Of a stretch of 64,000 nucleotides of DNA, positions 33,522 to 42,845 are shown piece by piece. Made by a program: the position numbers and the translations under genes. The notes below the pieces were generated by a model. That model was not told the origin of the DNA, made no database searches, and worked only from the letters and a program-made list of their open reading frames with translations. The DNA is taken from NCBI RefSeq assembly GCF_000472965.1, contig NZ_KI421483.1, positions 62,001-126,000 on the forward strand, read 5' to 3'. This stretch comes from Bradyrhizobium murdochi (lineage in GTDB: Bacteria; Pseudomonadota; Alphaproteobacteria; Rhizobiales; Xanthobacteraceae). Each line of letters begins with the position of its first letter. Positions within the stretch are counted from its first letter, which is position 1.

Positions 33522-34340
33522 ATGTTGCGATCCCTTGCTGTCGCCCTCGCCTTCCTCGGCTCGCTGATCATCCCGGCGGCCGCCCAACAGCAACCTTTAC
33601 GCAGCGAGTGCCTCGCGATGGCGAATGCGCCGCCACGCGCCGTTCCAGTCAGCCTGCGCCGTACCGCCGTCAAGATAGAAGAGGTCGCGATTACCTATGT
33701 CGGACATTCCACCTATTACATCGACACGCCCGACGGCGTGCGGATCGGGACTGACTTCAACGGCGCCTACCGGACCGGCCGCCTGCCTGATGTCGTTACC
33801 ATGAACCGCGCGCACTCGACGCATTACACGTTGTTCCCTGACCCGAAGATTGCGCACGTGTTGCATGGCTGGGGCGAGAACGGACAGGCGGCGCAAATAT
33901 CTACGCGTGTCGGCGACGTCTATATACGCAACGTGCCGACCGACATCCGCCGCTACTATGGCGAGGGCTCCAGCGGCGGCATGATCAAGGACGGCAACTC
34001 GATCTTCATCTTCGAAGTCGCCGGCCTCTGCATCGGCCATCTCGGACATCTACACCACAAACTCGACGAGACGCATTTTGCGGCGATCGGCCGGCTCGAC
34101 ATCGTGATGGTGCCGATCGACGGCACCTATACGATGTCGCTCGACGGCGTTTCCGAGATCACCCGGCGGCTACGTTCCTCCATCGTGCTGCCGATGCACC
34201 GCTTCGCCACCCCTCTCGATGAATTCATGCGTCTGATCGGGCAGCAATTCCAGATCGATCAGCGGAGCGAGCGAACCTTGAAGATTTCGCGCGACACGCT
34301 GCCGGGCACGCCGACGGTGATCATTCTGGAGGGGGTGTAG
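33522..34340 (+). CDS. Secreted MBL-fold (UlaG-like) metallo-hydrolase
   Basis: A 272-residue protein with a clear signal peptide (MLRSLAVALAFLGSLIIPAAA). The rest resembles beta-lactamase-superfamily proteins of the UlaG type: ITYVGHSTYYIDTPDGVRIGTD, then AHSTHYTLFPD, CIGHLGHLHHKL, and LPMHRFATP. The usual HxHxDH metal motif is replaced by HSTHY, so metal binding may differ. Exported localisation is predicted; the reaction is unknown. Confidence 0.75.
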   Translation: MLRSLAVALAFLGSLIIPAAAQQQPLRSECLAMANAPPRAVPVSLRRTAVKIEEVAITYVGHSTYYIDTPDGVRIGTDFNGAYRTGRLPDVVTMNRAHSTHYTLFPDPKIAHVLHGWGENGQAAQISTRVGDVYIRNVPTDIRRYYGEGSSGGMIKDGNSIFIFEVAGLCIGHLGHLHHKLDETHFAAIGRLDIVMVPIDGTYTMSLDGVSEITRRLRSSIVLPMHRFATPLDEFMRLIGQQFQIDQRSERTLKISRDTLPGTPTVIILEGV

Positions 34341-34381
34341 GCGCATCAAACAAGAATCAGCGATTCAAGGGAGCGACGTCC

Positions 34382-35431
34382 ATGGCCAGCACTGCACCCG
34401 CCTCCAGGAGCGGGCTCTACGCCGATCCGCGCGAAGACTGGCTGGCGCAGCACACCGAAGAGATCATCGATCCCGCCCGCCCGATCGTCGATCCGCATCA
34501 CCATCTCTGGGACCGCGGCGGCCTGCGCTACCTGATCGAGGAAATGGCTACAGACATTGCCTCCGGCCATAACATTATCGCGACCGTCTATGTCGATTGC
34601 CGCTCGATGTACCGTGCGCACGGGCCGGAAGCGTTTCGCCCGGTCGGCGAGGTCGAGTTCGCCAATGGCGTTGCGGCGATGGCGGCGAGCGGCGGCTATG
34701 GCAAAGCCGCGATCTGTGCCGGTATCGTCAGCCACGCCAACCTGATGCTCGGCGAAGGCGCAAGGGCCGTGCTGGAAGCGGAGATCGCTGCCGGCAACGG
34801 CCGCTTCCGCGGCATCCGGCATTCCTCGGCCTGGGATGCCGACCCCAACGTCGCCGGCATGTATGCGAGGCGGCCGCAGGGGCTGTTACTCGACAGCACG
34901 TTCCGCAGGGGCTTTGCCTGCCTCGCGCCATTGGGCCTGAGCTTCGACGCCTGGCTGTTTCATCCGCAGATCGGCGAACTCACCGATCTCGCCCGCGCTT
35001 TCCCCGACACCAAAATCGTGCTCGATCATTGCGGCGGCCCGGTCGGCATCGGCCGCTTTGCCGGCCAGCGCGACGAAGTGTTCCCGGAATGGAAGGCCTC
35101 GATCCAGGAAATCGCGCGATGCCCGAACGTCGCGGTGAAGCTCGGCGGGCTCGCGATGTGCCTGCTCGGCTACGACTTTCACCTGAGGCCGAAGCCGCCG
35201 TCTTCCGAGGAGGCCGCGGCCGCCTGGCGCCCCTATGTCGAAGCTTGCATCGAGGCGTTCGGCCCGAACCGATGCATGTTCGAAAGCAATTTTCCGCCCG
35301 ACAAGGGGCAGTGCAGCTATCAGGTGATATTCAACGCGTTCAAGCGTATCGCCGCGCAATATAACGAGGCCGAGAAGACCGCGCTGTTTTCGAAGACGGC
35401 GACCGACTTCTACAGGCTCACGCTGGGCTAA
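34382..35431 (+). CDS. Amidohydrolase family 2 (TIM-barrel) metal-dependent hydrolase
   Basis: A 349-residue protein with the N-terminal metal motif DPHHHLWD, a middle region GRFRGIRHSSAWD, a strand VLDHCGGPVG containing a metal-ligand His, and the C-terminal ESNFPPDK motif, all typical of amidohydrolase 2 proteins such as pyrone-dicarboxylate lactonase relatives. It follows the metallo-hydrolase by 41 bp on the same strand and may be co-transcribed. The likely reaction is lactone, amide or carboxyl cleavage of a small acid. Confidence 0.85.
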   Translation: MASTAPASRSGLYADPREDWLAQHTEEIIDPARPIVDPHHHLWDRGGLRYLIEEMATDIASGHNIIATVYVDCRSMYRAHGPEAFRPVGEVEFANGVAAMAASGGYGKAAICAGIVSHANLMLGEGARAVLEAEIAAGNGRFRGIRHSSAWDADPNVAGMYARRPQGLLLDSTFRRGFACLAPLGLSFDAWLFHPQIGELTDLARAFPDTKIVLDHCGGPVGIGRFAGQRDEVFPEWKASIQEIARCPNVAVKLGGLAMCLLGYDFHLRPKPPSSEEAAAAWRPYVEACIEAFGPNRCMFESNFPPDKGQCSYQVIFNAFKRIAAQYNEAEKTALFSKTATDFYRLTLG

Positions 35432-36688
35432 TCACGCCCACTCGCCCTTGCGGAACACCGGCACGCGGCTTCCGTCGGCGTGAATGCCATCGATGTCGGT
35501 TTCGGCCGATCCGATCATCCAGTCGATGTGAATGAGGCTCTTGTTGCCGCCCTGTGCTGCAATCTGTTCCGGCGTCAGCTTGTCGCCGCCGACGAAGCAT
35601 TTCGAGTAGCACTGGCCGAGCGCGATATGGGAGGCGGCGTTCTCGTCGAACAGCGTGTTGAAGAACAACAGACCGCTTTTCGAGATCGGCGAGGAATGCG
35701 GCACCAGCGCCACTTCGCCGAGACGCGCCGCGCCCTCGTCGGTGTCGAGCACCTTCTTGAGCACCTCCTCGCCGCGTGAGGCCTTTGCCTCGACGATGCG
35801 GCCTTCCTCGAACCTGACCGCAATGTTGTCGATCAGCGTGCCCTGATAGGACAGCGGCTTCGAGGAGACGACATGGCCACTGACGCGCCGGCAATGCGGC
35901 GTGGTGAAGACTTCCTCGGTCGGGATATTGGCGTTGCAGGTAATGCCGTTCTTCGCGGTCGAGGCGCCGCCTTCCCATTCATGGCCGTCGGCAAGGCCGA
36001 TCGTCAGATCGGTGCCCGGGCCGGAGTATTTCAGCGCGTGGAAGCGCTGGCCGTTCAGCCATTCGGTGCGCTCGCGCAGCACGGCGTTGTGTTTTTCCCA
36101 GGCGGCGACGGCGCCATCCTGATCGACGCGGGACGCCGCAAAAATCGCATCCGCCAGTTTTGCCACCGCGACGTCCTCGGGGACGTCAGGGAAAACCTGT
36201 TTGGCCCAGGACGGACTCGGATAGGCGATGATGTTCCAGTTGGTATCGAAATTGACGATCTTGTCCAGCGCTGGCTGATAGGCGATCGAATTGGCCTTGC
36301 TGGCACGCGCCACTTTCGCGGGATCCTCGCCCGACAGCAGCATCGGATTGTCGCCGACGATGGCCAAGCGCGCGGTATTGGCGCCGAACGCCTTCGCCAT
36401 GCCCTCATAGAGCCAGTTGGCGGCACGATCGAAACCGGCCTCGTGGCCGTAGCGATAGCGCGCCAGCGTGATCGCCTCGTCCGATAGTAACGGGGTCACC
36501 AAACCCGCGCCGGCCTTGTACGCATGTACGGCAATCCGGCGCACCAGCGGCAGTGCGACCGAGGGCGCGGTCAGCAGCAGGTCCTGCCCCGGCTGTAGCC
36601 GCAAGCCGACCTTGACCGCGACTTCGGCGAGGCGGTCGAGCTTTACGGGATCAATCGAGACGGAAGCATTTCGCTCAGGTGTGGTCAT
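35432..36688 (-). CDS. M29 family metallo-aminopeptidase (AmpS/PepS-like)
   Basis: A 418-residue cytoplasmic aminopeptidase. Conserved metal-ligand motifs are IPTEEVFTTPHC, the ASHIALGQ segment and LIHIDWMIGS near the C-terminus, all as in thermophilic aminopeptidase T relatives. The start at 36688 (MTTPERNASV) is chosen because the longer frame adds a non-conserved basic stretch. Its stop abuts that of the amidohydrolase on the opposite strand, with no gap. Confidence 0.9.
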   Translation of the reverse strand: MTTPERNASVSIDPVKLDRLAEVAVKVGLRLQPGQDLLLTAPSVALPLVRRIAVHAYKAGAGLVTPLLSDEAITLARYRYGHEAGFDRAANWLYEGMAKAFGANTARLAIVGDNPMLLSGEDPAKVARASKANSIAYQPALDKIVNFDTNWNIIAYPSPSWAKQVFPDVPEDVAVAKLADAIFAASRVDQDGAVAAWEKHNAVLRERTEWLNGQRFHALKYSGPGTDLTIGLADGHEWEGGASTAKNGITCNANIPTEEVFTTPHCRRVSGHVVSSKPLSYQGTLIDNIAVRFEEGRIVEAKASRGEEVLKKVLDTDEGAARLGEVALVPHSSPISKSGLLFFNTLFDENAASHIALGQCYSKCFVGGDKLTPEQIAAQGGNKSLIHIDWMIGSAETDIDGIHADGSRVPVFRKGEWA

Positions 36689-36985
36689 GATTCTTTCGGC
36701 CAAGGCTGAAGGATTTTTTAGGCTTCGCAAGCTTCGGCCATGATGGCGCAATCATGTCAAAGCGAGCGAAGCGCCTGATAGCAATAGCACAAGAATGGTC
36801 CGGCGAAAGCCAACCTCGTTGATGTTCCGGAATGCAATAATGCGAGCACGGAACCTGTAACCACCGCCGGCAGGCTTGATTCCGGGTGTCCCGAGATGCC
36901 TTGCGATCGGCGCGGACGGGCGCGTTATTTCCGTGGGCAGCCGCGGCTTGTTATCGCCGGGCGATCAACTCAAACCCGCGCCATG

Positions 36986-37273
36986 TCACAACCCCCTCAC
37001 CGCCAGCACGATGGCATCGGCGCCGGCTTTGCGATCGACTGCGATCTCCTGATACTCCGGCGAACTCTGAAATTCCTTTGCCGCGGCGTCATCGGGAAAT
37101 TCCATGATTACGACCTTGTCGCGCGGCCATTCGCCTTCCAGTACGACCGGATCTGCGTCCGCTACCAGCAGCTTGCCACGGAATTTCTGGAATACGCCCA
37201 TAAAGCGCGCCTGATAGCGATCGTAGAGTTCGCGGCGGGTGAACTTCAACTGGGCGATGATGTAGACGCTCAT
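36986..37273 (-). CDS. DUF1330 domain protein
   Basis: A 95-residue protein with the DUF1330 ferredoxin-like dimeric alpha/beta-barrel pattern: MSVYIIAQLKFTRRELYDRY, a KLLVADADPVVLEG strand and VVIMEFPDDAAAKEFQSSPEYQ. The biochemical role of the family is not established. It lies 50 bp downstream of the Crp-type regulator on the same strand. The 297-bp gap between it and the aminopeptidase gene shows nothing I can call. Confidence 0.85.
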   Translation of the reverse strand: MSVYIIAQLKFTRRELYDRYQARFMGVFQKFRGKLLVADADPVVLEGEWPRDKVVIMEFPDDAAAKEFQSSPEYQEIAVDRKAGADAIVLAVRGL

Positions 37274-37323
37274 GAGCTATCCTATATTGGACTTCCGTTT
37301 GGGGTATCCGCGCGAGATCGGCG

Positions 37324-38046
37324 CTAGTGATTGCGCTCCTCGGCGATGAAGCCGTCTAGGCGCTTGGCGTTGCGGATCACGATCTTGCCGCGGCTCTTGG
37401 AGATCAGCCCGAGCCGCTCGAATTCGGACAGCGCAATCGCGACCCAGCTTCGGCTGACGCCGATCATCCTGGCGAGTTCCTGCTGCGTGAGGTCGACAAC
37501 CAAGAGGCATTGCTGCGACGTATCACCCGGCTCCGGCCGCGCCAGCGATTTGAGCACCGTGCCGAGCCGCACTGAGGCGCGGTCCAGCACCATCGGCCCG
37601 CTGCGTTCGATGCTCTCAATCGAGAGGATGGCAAGCAGCCGGGTAATGTTCCAGTGGAACGGCGGAATTTCCGCGAGGCAATGCAGGAAATCGGTGCGCG
37701 TCATGATGGATGCGGTGGCCGATTCCAGCGCTTCGGCCGATAGGATGCGGCCCTGTCCGGTGACGGTTGCCGCCAGCCCGAGGATCGTGCCCGGCAGGCA
37801 GATGCCGAAGGTGAATTGTTCGCCGTTCTCCAGCGTCTGGAACAGCCTGACACGGCCCTCGGTGACGAGCAGCAGCGTATCGCTCGGCTCGCCCTGATCG
37901 AACAGGATTTCCTTCGGATCGAACGACACGGCCTTCATGCGATCAAGGATCGTCTGACGCTGTGCCGCGCTCAGTCCTTCGGTCGCGATATTCCATTTCG
38001 GCGACAGTGTTCTGGCGGGAGCCTGCACATCAGGCAGGGTTTGCAT
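37324..38046 (-). CDS. Crp/Fnr family transcriptional regulator
   Basis: About 240 residues: an N-terminal cyclic-nucleotide-binding-like beta roll (LFDQGEPSDTLLLVTEGRVRLFQ) and a C-terminal winged helix with LTQQELARMIGVSRSWVAIALSEFERLGLI. It has no N-terminal FNR-type cysteine cluster. The ATG at 38046 sits seven bases after an AAGGA site, better than the ATG at 38052. The start lies inside the end of the Fe-S gene, so the regulator is probably in the same transcript. Confidence 0.88.
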   Translation of the reverse strand: MQTLPDVQAPARTLSPKWNIATEGLSAAQRQTILDRMKAVSFDPKEILFDQGEPSDTLLLVTEGRVRLFQTLENGEQFTFGICLPGTILGLAATVTGQGRILSAEALESATASIMTRTDFLHCLAEIPPFHWNITRLLAILSIESIERSGPMVLDRASVRLGTVLKSLARPEPGDTSQQCLLVVDLTQQELARMIGVSRSWVAIALSEFERLGLISKSRGKIVIRNAKRLDGFIAEERNH

Positions 38047-39360
38047 GCGCATGTCCTTTCTCGAAGCAATCAAGCTGCCCCTTGAATTCCAGCGACGCGA
38101 AGATGGCAGGCCCATGCTGCTTGAGCCATTCTGGATCGATGTCTAGGCCATTGGCTTGCAGATAGGGACGGCTTTCTTCGACGATCATCCGCCAGTCATC
38201 GAGCAGGCGAAACTCCTTCAGCCGATCGGGATGAGGCACGCCGCCAAGCGCTTCGACCAAGAGATCGGTGTAATTGAGCACGCGAAATTTTCCTTGAGCC
38301 TCCGCGCCGATGAAAACCGCGTGGCAGCCATGGTAGAGCGTAACCAGGATATCGGCGCCCGTCGCCTCTGCGCGCGCAAGAAGCTCGTTATGTTCGCGTG
38401 CGGCCAGTTCCGGCGACTTGCTGCAGCCGGAGCCGCCGCAGGTATAGCCGGATTCAAAAACGGTTTCGATGATTTCGAGCCCCGGAATTGCGCGCAACAG
38501 CAAATCGACATTGCGGCAAATATCGGCGCGACCGACATGCGCGTGGACAATAACGCGGCGTGCAATCGGGATCACAAATCTTTCCCGCAATTCGTCAATT
38601 CGGCTGACGAGATACTCGGTCAAATGGTCGAATTCGTAGCTGGTCTTGCGATACCTTCGAGGGTTTCGCCAAGGTGCAACGGGCACGTCGGGCACCAGTT
38701 CAGCACCCGTTCCGGACTGAACCCTTCGAAACGATCGATCGCGTTAGCGGTGACGCGTTCGCCGGTACGGATTTCACCTTCCCATTTGGTGGCGATGACG
38801 CCGCAACAGGAGGACGGACCGCCGACGACTTCATAGTCTGAGCCGAGCACGTCGAGCACCGCCATCGAGTTGAACAGCAAGTGGGGCGTGCGGAGTGCGT
38901 TGCAGCCAAGATAGAACACGATCGGCGTATGCCTCCGGCGAGGTGGCACGAATACGCGGCGGAATTCCTCTGGGATAAGCTGCATGGCGGCCATGACTTT
39001 GATAGCGCGGGACATGCGGCGGAAAAGTTCGGGGATTTTCGATCCGCGCGACGCCGATCTCGCGCTGGCAAGCGCGAGCATCTTGCGCGGATTAATCCCC
39101 TCGGGACAGGCGGGGATGCAGAGACCGCAGCCGTTGCAGGTCGATGCCCACGTGTCCGACGCCGGATCGAGTTGTTCCTGCCCGCCGAGGAAGTCCACGA
39201 TGCCGCCGACGACCTGAGCGGGCGGCGTATTCACCGCGGCGCCGTACGGAATGACCGGGCATACGCTGACGCATTGGCCGCATTTCGTGCAGCGGTCCGC
39301 GATAGCCTGCGCCTCAGCCGCGAGGAAATTCGCCAAGGACTGCGGCGCAGAGCGTTGCAT
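38030..39360 (-). pseudogene. HdrD/GlpC-like Fe-S oxidoreductase split by a frameshift
   Basis: Two overlapping frames make one recognisable protein. The first (39360 to 38620) has two 4Fe-4S motifs, Cys24-27-30-34 and Cys75-78-81-85, and the first cysteine-rich CCG domain (YLGCNAL, SSCCGV, WCPTC). It then runs out in a short unrelated tail. The second (38695 to 38030) continues with TSYEFDHLTEYLVSRID and the second CCG-type domain (GYTCGGSGC, LYHGCH). Joining them at about 38645-38650 needs one extra base (a -1 shift). Intact relatives are single proteins that pass electrons to a quinone or disulfide. No slippery heptamer is visible, so I read it as a mutation or sequence error. Confidence 0.8.
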
Positions 39361-39364
39361 CGCT

Positions 39365-39754
39365 TCAATCCAGGCAAACGATGGCTTCGATCTCGACCAG
39401 CATGCGCGGATCGACGAGCCTGCTCACCTCGACCAGCGTCGCGGCAGGACGGCCGCTGAAATAGGGAAACCGGATATCGCGGGTGTCGTGGTTGAAGCGG
39501 TCGATGTCGGTCGTGAAGATGGTGAACTTGACCACGTTGTCGAACGAGGTCGCTGCGTGCTCGAGAACATCGGCCAGATTGGCAAAGCATTGCGCGACCT
39601 GCGCACGCATGTCGCCTTCACCGACGACCCCACCGTCGGCGTCGCGTGCGGTAATCCCGGCGGTGTGCAGCAGGCGCCCGGACGAAATCACGCCCAGCGA
39701 GAACGGCACGGTGTTTTCAAAATGCTTTCCCAACGTCAGGGCTGTCCTGGTCAT
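39365..39754 (-). CDS. RidA/YjgF-family protein lacking the catalytic Arg
   Basis: A 129-residue protein of the Rid fold: ISSGRLLHTAGITARDADG, QVAQCFANLADVLEHAATSFDNVVKFTIFTTD and the end LVEVSRLVDPRMLVEIEAIV. In active RidA deaminases the segment before VEV reads ARSC with the essential Arg (Arg105 in E. coli numbering); here it reads AATL. It therefore probably belongs to a Rid subgroup without imine deaminase activity. The ATG at 39754 follows a GGGGGA site. Its stop is 4 bp before the Fe-S gene start. Confidence 0.85.
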   Translation of the reverse strand: MTRTALTLGKHFENTVPFSLGVISSGRLLHTAGITARDADGGVVGEGDMRAQVAQCFANLADVLEHAATSFDNVVKFTIFTTDIDRFNHDTRDIRFPYFSGRPAATLVEVSRLVDPRMLVEIEAIVCLD

Positions 39755-39874
39755 GCAATCCCCCAGCATCCATTTCAAACATGGATGCAAGGTTAGTCCA
39801 GGTCCGCAAGAATCTCTGTTAAGTAGTCGGCATTCGCGCTCCGGAAACTTGTTGCGGATCCTCGATCAAGACCG

Positions 39875-41773
39875 TTAGCTACGAAACTTCTTCTTTTTCT
39901 TTTTCCCGAAGGCAGCCTTGGCGGGCGCTTCCCCTTCCTGCCGCGGCTTTCTGGCGTAGGCCGGCTTGTCCCGACGCTGGCCCCTGGTGGCGAAATTCGC
40001 CCGGTCAGCGGCGTCGGGTTTGTCGGATCGCGTGTCGTATCCATTCTGGGTTTCGCGATGTGGCCTGCCGCTGTGAGCTTTGCCATGGGGCTTCGAAGGC
40101 CGTGCCTCGTCGCGCGGCGGGGCATTCGTCATCGCCTCGATGCGAATGCTGTCTTCCTTGTCGGGACGGCGGATTCGCGCAGCGAAGCGGCCGGCGACGC
40201 GCGCGGAAATCTCGAACTCGGTGACGGTGTCGAGAATGCGGATGGTGCCGATATCTTCCTTCTTGATGCTGCCGCGGCGGCACAACATCGGCAGCAGCCA
40301 ACGCGCTTCCGCGTTCTTCCGGCGTCCTATCGCGGCGCTGAACCACACGGTGTCCTCCGCCATGCGGTGGCGCGTCGAGGATTTCGTTGGCTTCACTCCC
40401 CTTCCAGCCTCGCGATCGGCCCGCTCGCGGGCGCGCTCGGCACGAGATTTGACGCGCTCCTCGCCGGGATCGACGATGTCTTCGGGAGAGGGCAACCGCG
40501 CGCGATAGAGCCGTGCCAGCGCGGTGGCGATCTCTTGCGATGACCGTTCAGCAAGCAAGGTTTGCACGAGTGCCTCATCCTCGGCAGTTATTTCGCCTGC
40601 GAACACATCATCGCGCAGCAGCCGCTCCTGATCGAGCTTGCGGATTTCGTCCGGCTGCGGCGCCAAGCCCCACGCCGCGTCAATGCCGGCGAGCTTGAGC
40701 AACATGTCCGCGCGACGCCGCCGCGCCGGCGGCACCAGCAAGATACTGACGCCCTTGCGACCGGCCCGCCCGGTGCGCCCCGAGCGATGCTGCATGACTT
40801 CCGGATCGTTCGGCAGATCGGCGTGGATGACGAGGTCGAGGTTCGGCAGATCGATGCCGCGCGCGGCAACGTCGGTCGCAACGCAAACGCGGGCGCGGCC
40901 GTCGCGTAAGGCCTGCAGCGCCAGCGTTCGCTCGTTCTGGGTCAACTCGCCCGACAGCGCCACCACGGAGAAGCCGCGCTCCAGCAGCGTTGCCTGCAGA
41001 TGCCGCACGGCCTCGCGCGTGTTGCAAAACACCAGCGTGCCAGGCGATTCGAAATAGCGGAGGAGATTGACGACGGCGTGCTCGACATCGCCGGCGGCGA
41101 TCCGGATCGCGCGATACTCGATATCGGCATGACCGCCCTCGTCGCCGGCGACTTCGACGCGGAAGGCCTCCTGCTGATATTCCTTTGCCAGCGCGACGAT
41201 ACCCTGCGGCAGGGTCGCCGAGAACAGCAGCGTGCGGCGGTCGTCCGGCGTGGCCTGCAGGATGAACTCCATATCCTCACGGAAGCCGAGGTCGAGCATC
41301 TCGTCGGCCTCGTCGAGCACGATCGCCTTCAACTCGCTGACGTCAAGTCGGCCGCGCCGCAAATGATCGCAGAGTCGCCCCGGTGTGCCGACCACGATAT
41401 GGGCGCCCGCGGCCAGTTCGCGCTGCTCGCGGCGCGGATCCATGCCGCCGACGCAGGAAACCACGCGCGCCTCCGCGTGCTGATAGAGCCAGCCGAGTTC
41501 GCGGTGCACCTGAAGCGCAAGCTCGCGGGTCGGCGCGACAATCAATGCAAGGGGCGCGGCAGCCCGCTCGAATCGTTCGGCGCCATCCAGCAGGTTCGTT
41601 CCAATCGCCAGACCATAGGCGACCGTTTTGCCGGAACCGGTTTGCGCAGAGACGAGCAGGTCGCGGCCATCAGCATCGGCGGCCAGCACCGCCGTCTGCA
41701 CCGGCGTCAGCCGATCATAATTGCGTTCCGCCAGAGCTCGGGCGAGCGGCGCATTTGCGGGCAGTAATGTCAC
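39875..41773 (-). CDS. DEAD-box ATP-dependent RNA helicase with DbpA RNA-binding domain
   Basis: A 632-residue helicase. Motif I is AQTGSGKT (43-50), Ia PTRELALQ, motif II DEAD (154-157), motif III SAT, V RGIDLPNLDLVIH and VI HRSGRTGRAG. After the helicase core comes a DbpA/CsdA-type RNA-binding domain around residues 470-545 (VWFSAAIGRRKNAEARWLLP), then a long disordered basic tail ending in KKKKKKFRS. It should remodel RNA in ribosome assembly or mRNA decay. The leader contains a terminator-like hairpin (41844-41871). Confidence 0.93.
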   Translation of the reverse strand: MTLLPANAPLARALAERNYDRLTPVQTAVLAADADGRDLLVSAQTGSGKTVAYGLAIGTNLLDGAERFERAAAPLALIVAPTRELALQVHRELGWLYQHAEARVVSCVGGMDPRREQRELAAGAHIVVGTPGRLCDHLRRGRLDVSELKAIVLDEADEMLDLGFREDMEFILQATPDDRRTLLFSATLPQGIVALAKEYQQEAFRVEVAGDEGGHADIEYRAIRIAAGDVEHAVVNLLRYFESPGTLVFCNTREAVRHLQATLLERGFSVVALSGELTQNERTLALQALRDGRARVCVATDVAARGIDLPNLDLVIHADLPNDPEVMQHRSGRTGRAGRKGVSILLVPPARRRRADMLLKLAGIDAAWGLAPQPDEIRKLDQERLLRDDVFAGEITAEDEALVQTLLAERSSQEIATALARLYRARLPSPEDIVDPGEERVKSRAERARERADREAGRGVKPTKSSTRHRMAEDTVWFSAAIGRRKNAEARWLLPMLCRRGSIKKEDIGTIRILDTVTEFEISARVAGRFAARIRRPDKEDSIRIEAMTNAPPRDEARPSKPHGKAHSGRPHRETQNGYDTRSDKPDAADRANFATRGQRRDKPAYARKPRQEGEAPAKAAFGKKKKKKFRS

Positions 41774-41843
41774 GGGATGTCAGACCTTGGTTGGCGTTGT
41801 CGGCCGGGAATATGACAAAGGGCGCCTCGAACCGAAATGACTT

Positions 41844-41871
41844 AAAAAGCTGCGCATTGACGACGCGCAGC
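41844..41871 (-). terminator. Terminator-like hairpin in the helicase gene leader (possible attenuator)
   Basis: Read on the minus strand there is GCTGCGC (41871-41865), a 9-base loop, GCGCAGC (41855-41849) and then TTTTT (41848-41844). That is a textbook intrinsic terminator shape. It lies about 70 bases upstream of the helicase ATG and nothing else is encoded upstream on that strand except the divergent gene. Confidence 0.55.
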
Positions 41872-42064
41872 CGCACGGCCTGACGGATTTGAATGAGGTG
41901 GGGATGCTTTAAGCGAAATCCAGCCAGGACACCATCCATTCTTTGCAGATCAGCCGATCACTTCTGCGACGGTTAACCTCCCAGGCTGCCGGCTGGGAAT
42001 TTCGGGATGATCCGCTACACTGCGGCTTTCCGGGTATTTCAGCCGTGGTTTTCAACTTCAGCAT

Positions 42065-42796
42065 ATGGGGCCATGCACCGTGACCGCGTTCAAGACCATC
42101 CGCGCCCGCGCCGAGAAGCGCAAGGGCGGGCCGAAGGCCCTCGCCAAGCTGCTGCCGGCCAAGCCGGACCCGAAGGCGCTCGCCGAGCTCGGCGACGACC
42201 GGATTCTCGCCGAAATGACCAAGCGGGTGTTCTGCGCGGGCTTTGCCTGGAGCGTGATCGAGAGCAAATGGCCGGGCTTCGAAAAGGCGTTTCTCAGCTT
42301 CAAGCCCGGGCCGCTGACGCTGCAGCCGGATGATTTCTGGGACAGCCTGATGAAAGACACCCGCATCGTGCGCAACGGCGCCAAGATCATGTCGGTGCGC
42401 GCCAATGCCGGTTTCGTCCGCGACGTTGCGAAGGAGCACGGCAGCTTCGGCAAGTTCCTTGCGAACTGGCCGTCGTCGGACCAGGCCGGATTGCTGGAAC
42501 TGCTGGCCAAGCGCGGCAGCCGGCTCGGCGGCAATACCGGGCAGATGATGCTGCGTTTCCTCGGTTGGGACGGATTCGTCACCTCCAGAGACGTCGTGCT
42601 GTGCCTGCGCGATGCCGGGCTCGACATCGCGGAGACGGTTACCTCCAAGCGCGATCTCGCCAAGGTGCAGGCGCAGTTCAACGCCTGGGCCGAGGAGACC
42701 GGCCTTCCCTACGTGCATATCTCGCGGATTTGCGCGCTCTCGGTCGGCGAGAATTATTCGGCCGAGAAGCTGGCCAGTTTCGGCGCGGATGAATGA
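42065..42796 (+). CDS. DNA-3-methyladenine glycosylase I (Tag) family protein
   Basis: A 243-residue base-excision enzyme of the Tag family, with FCAGFAWSVIESKWPGFEKAF, a DDFWDSLMKDTRIVRNGAKI segment and the helix-hairpin region MMLRFLGWDGFVTSRDVV. It lacks the N-terminal CxW zinc-ligand start of E. coli Tag, so it is a divergent subfamily. It should remove alkylated bases. A GTG at 42080 is an alternative start. It is divergent from the helicase. Confidence 0.85.
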   Translation: MGPCTVTAFKTIRARAEKRKGGPKALAKLLPAKPDPKALAELGDDRILAEMTKRVFCAGFAWSVIESKWPGFEKAFLSFKPGPLTLQPDDFWDSLMKDTRIVRNGAKIMSVRANAGFVRDVAKEHGSFGKFLANWPSSDQAGLLELLAKRGSRLGGNTGQMMLRFLGWDGFVTSRDVVLCLRDAGLDIAETVTSKRDLAKVQAQFNAWAEETGLPYVHISRICALSVGENYSAEKLASFGADE

Positions 42797-42845
42797 TGGG
42801 CATCGCCTTCCGCCTTCTCTTCGAGCTACGGCGAGACAAGTCCGC

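Noticed and set aside
37324..38046. Oxygen-sensing FNR protein
   Set aside because: No N-terminal cysteine cluster for a 4Fe-4S centre is present.
38620..38695. Programmed -1 frameshifting in the Fe-S gene
   Set aside because: The overlap contains no X-XXY-YYZ slippery heptamer and no obvious stimulatory stem after it, so mutation or sequence error is the simpler reading.
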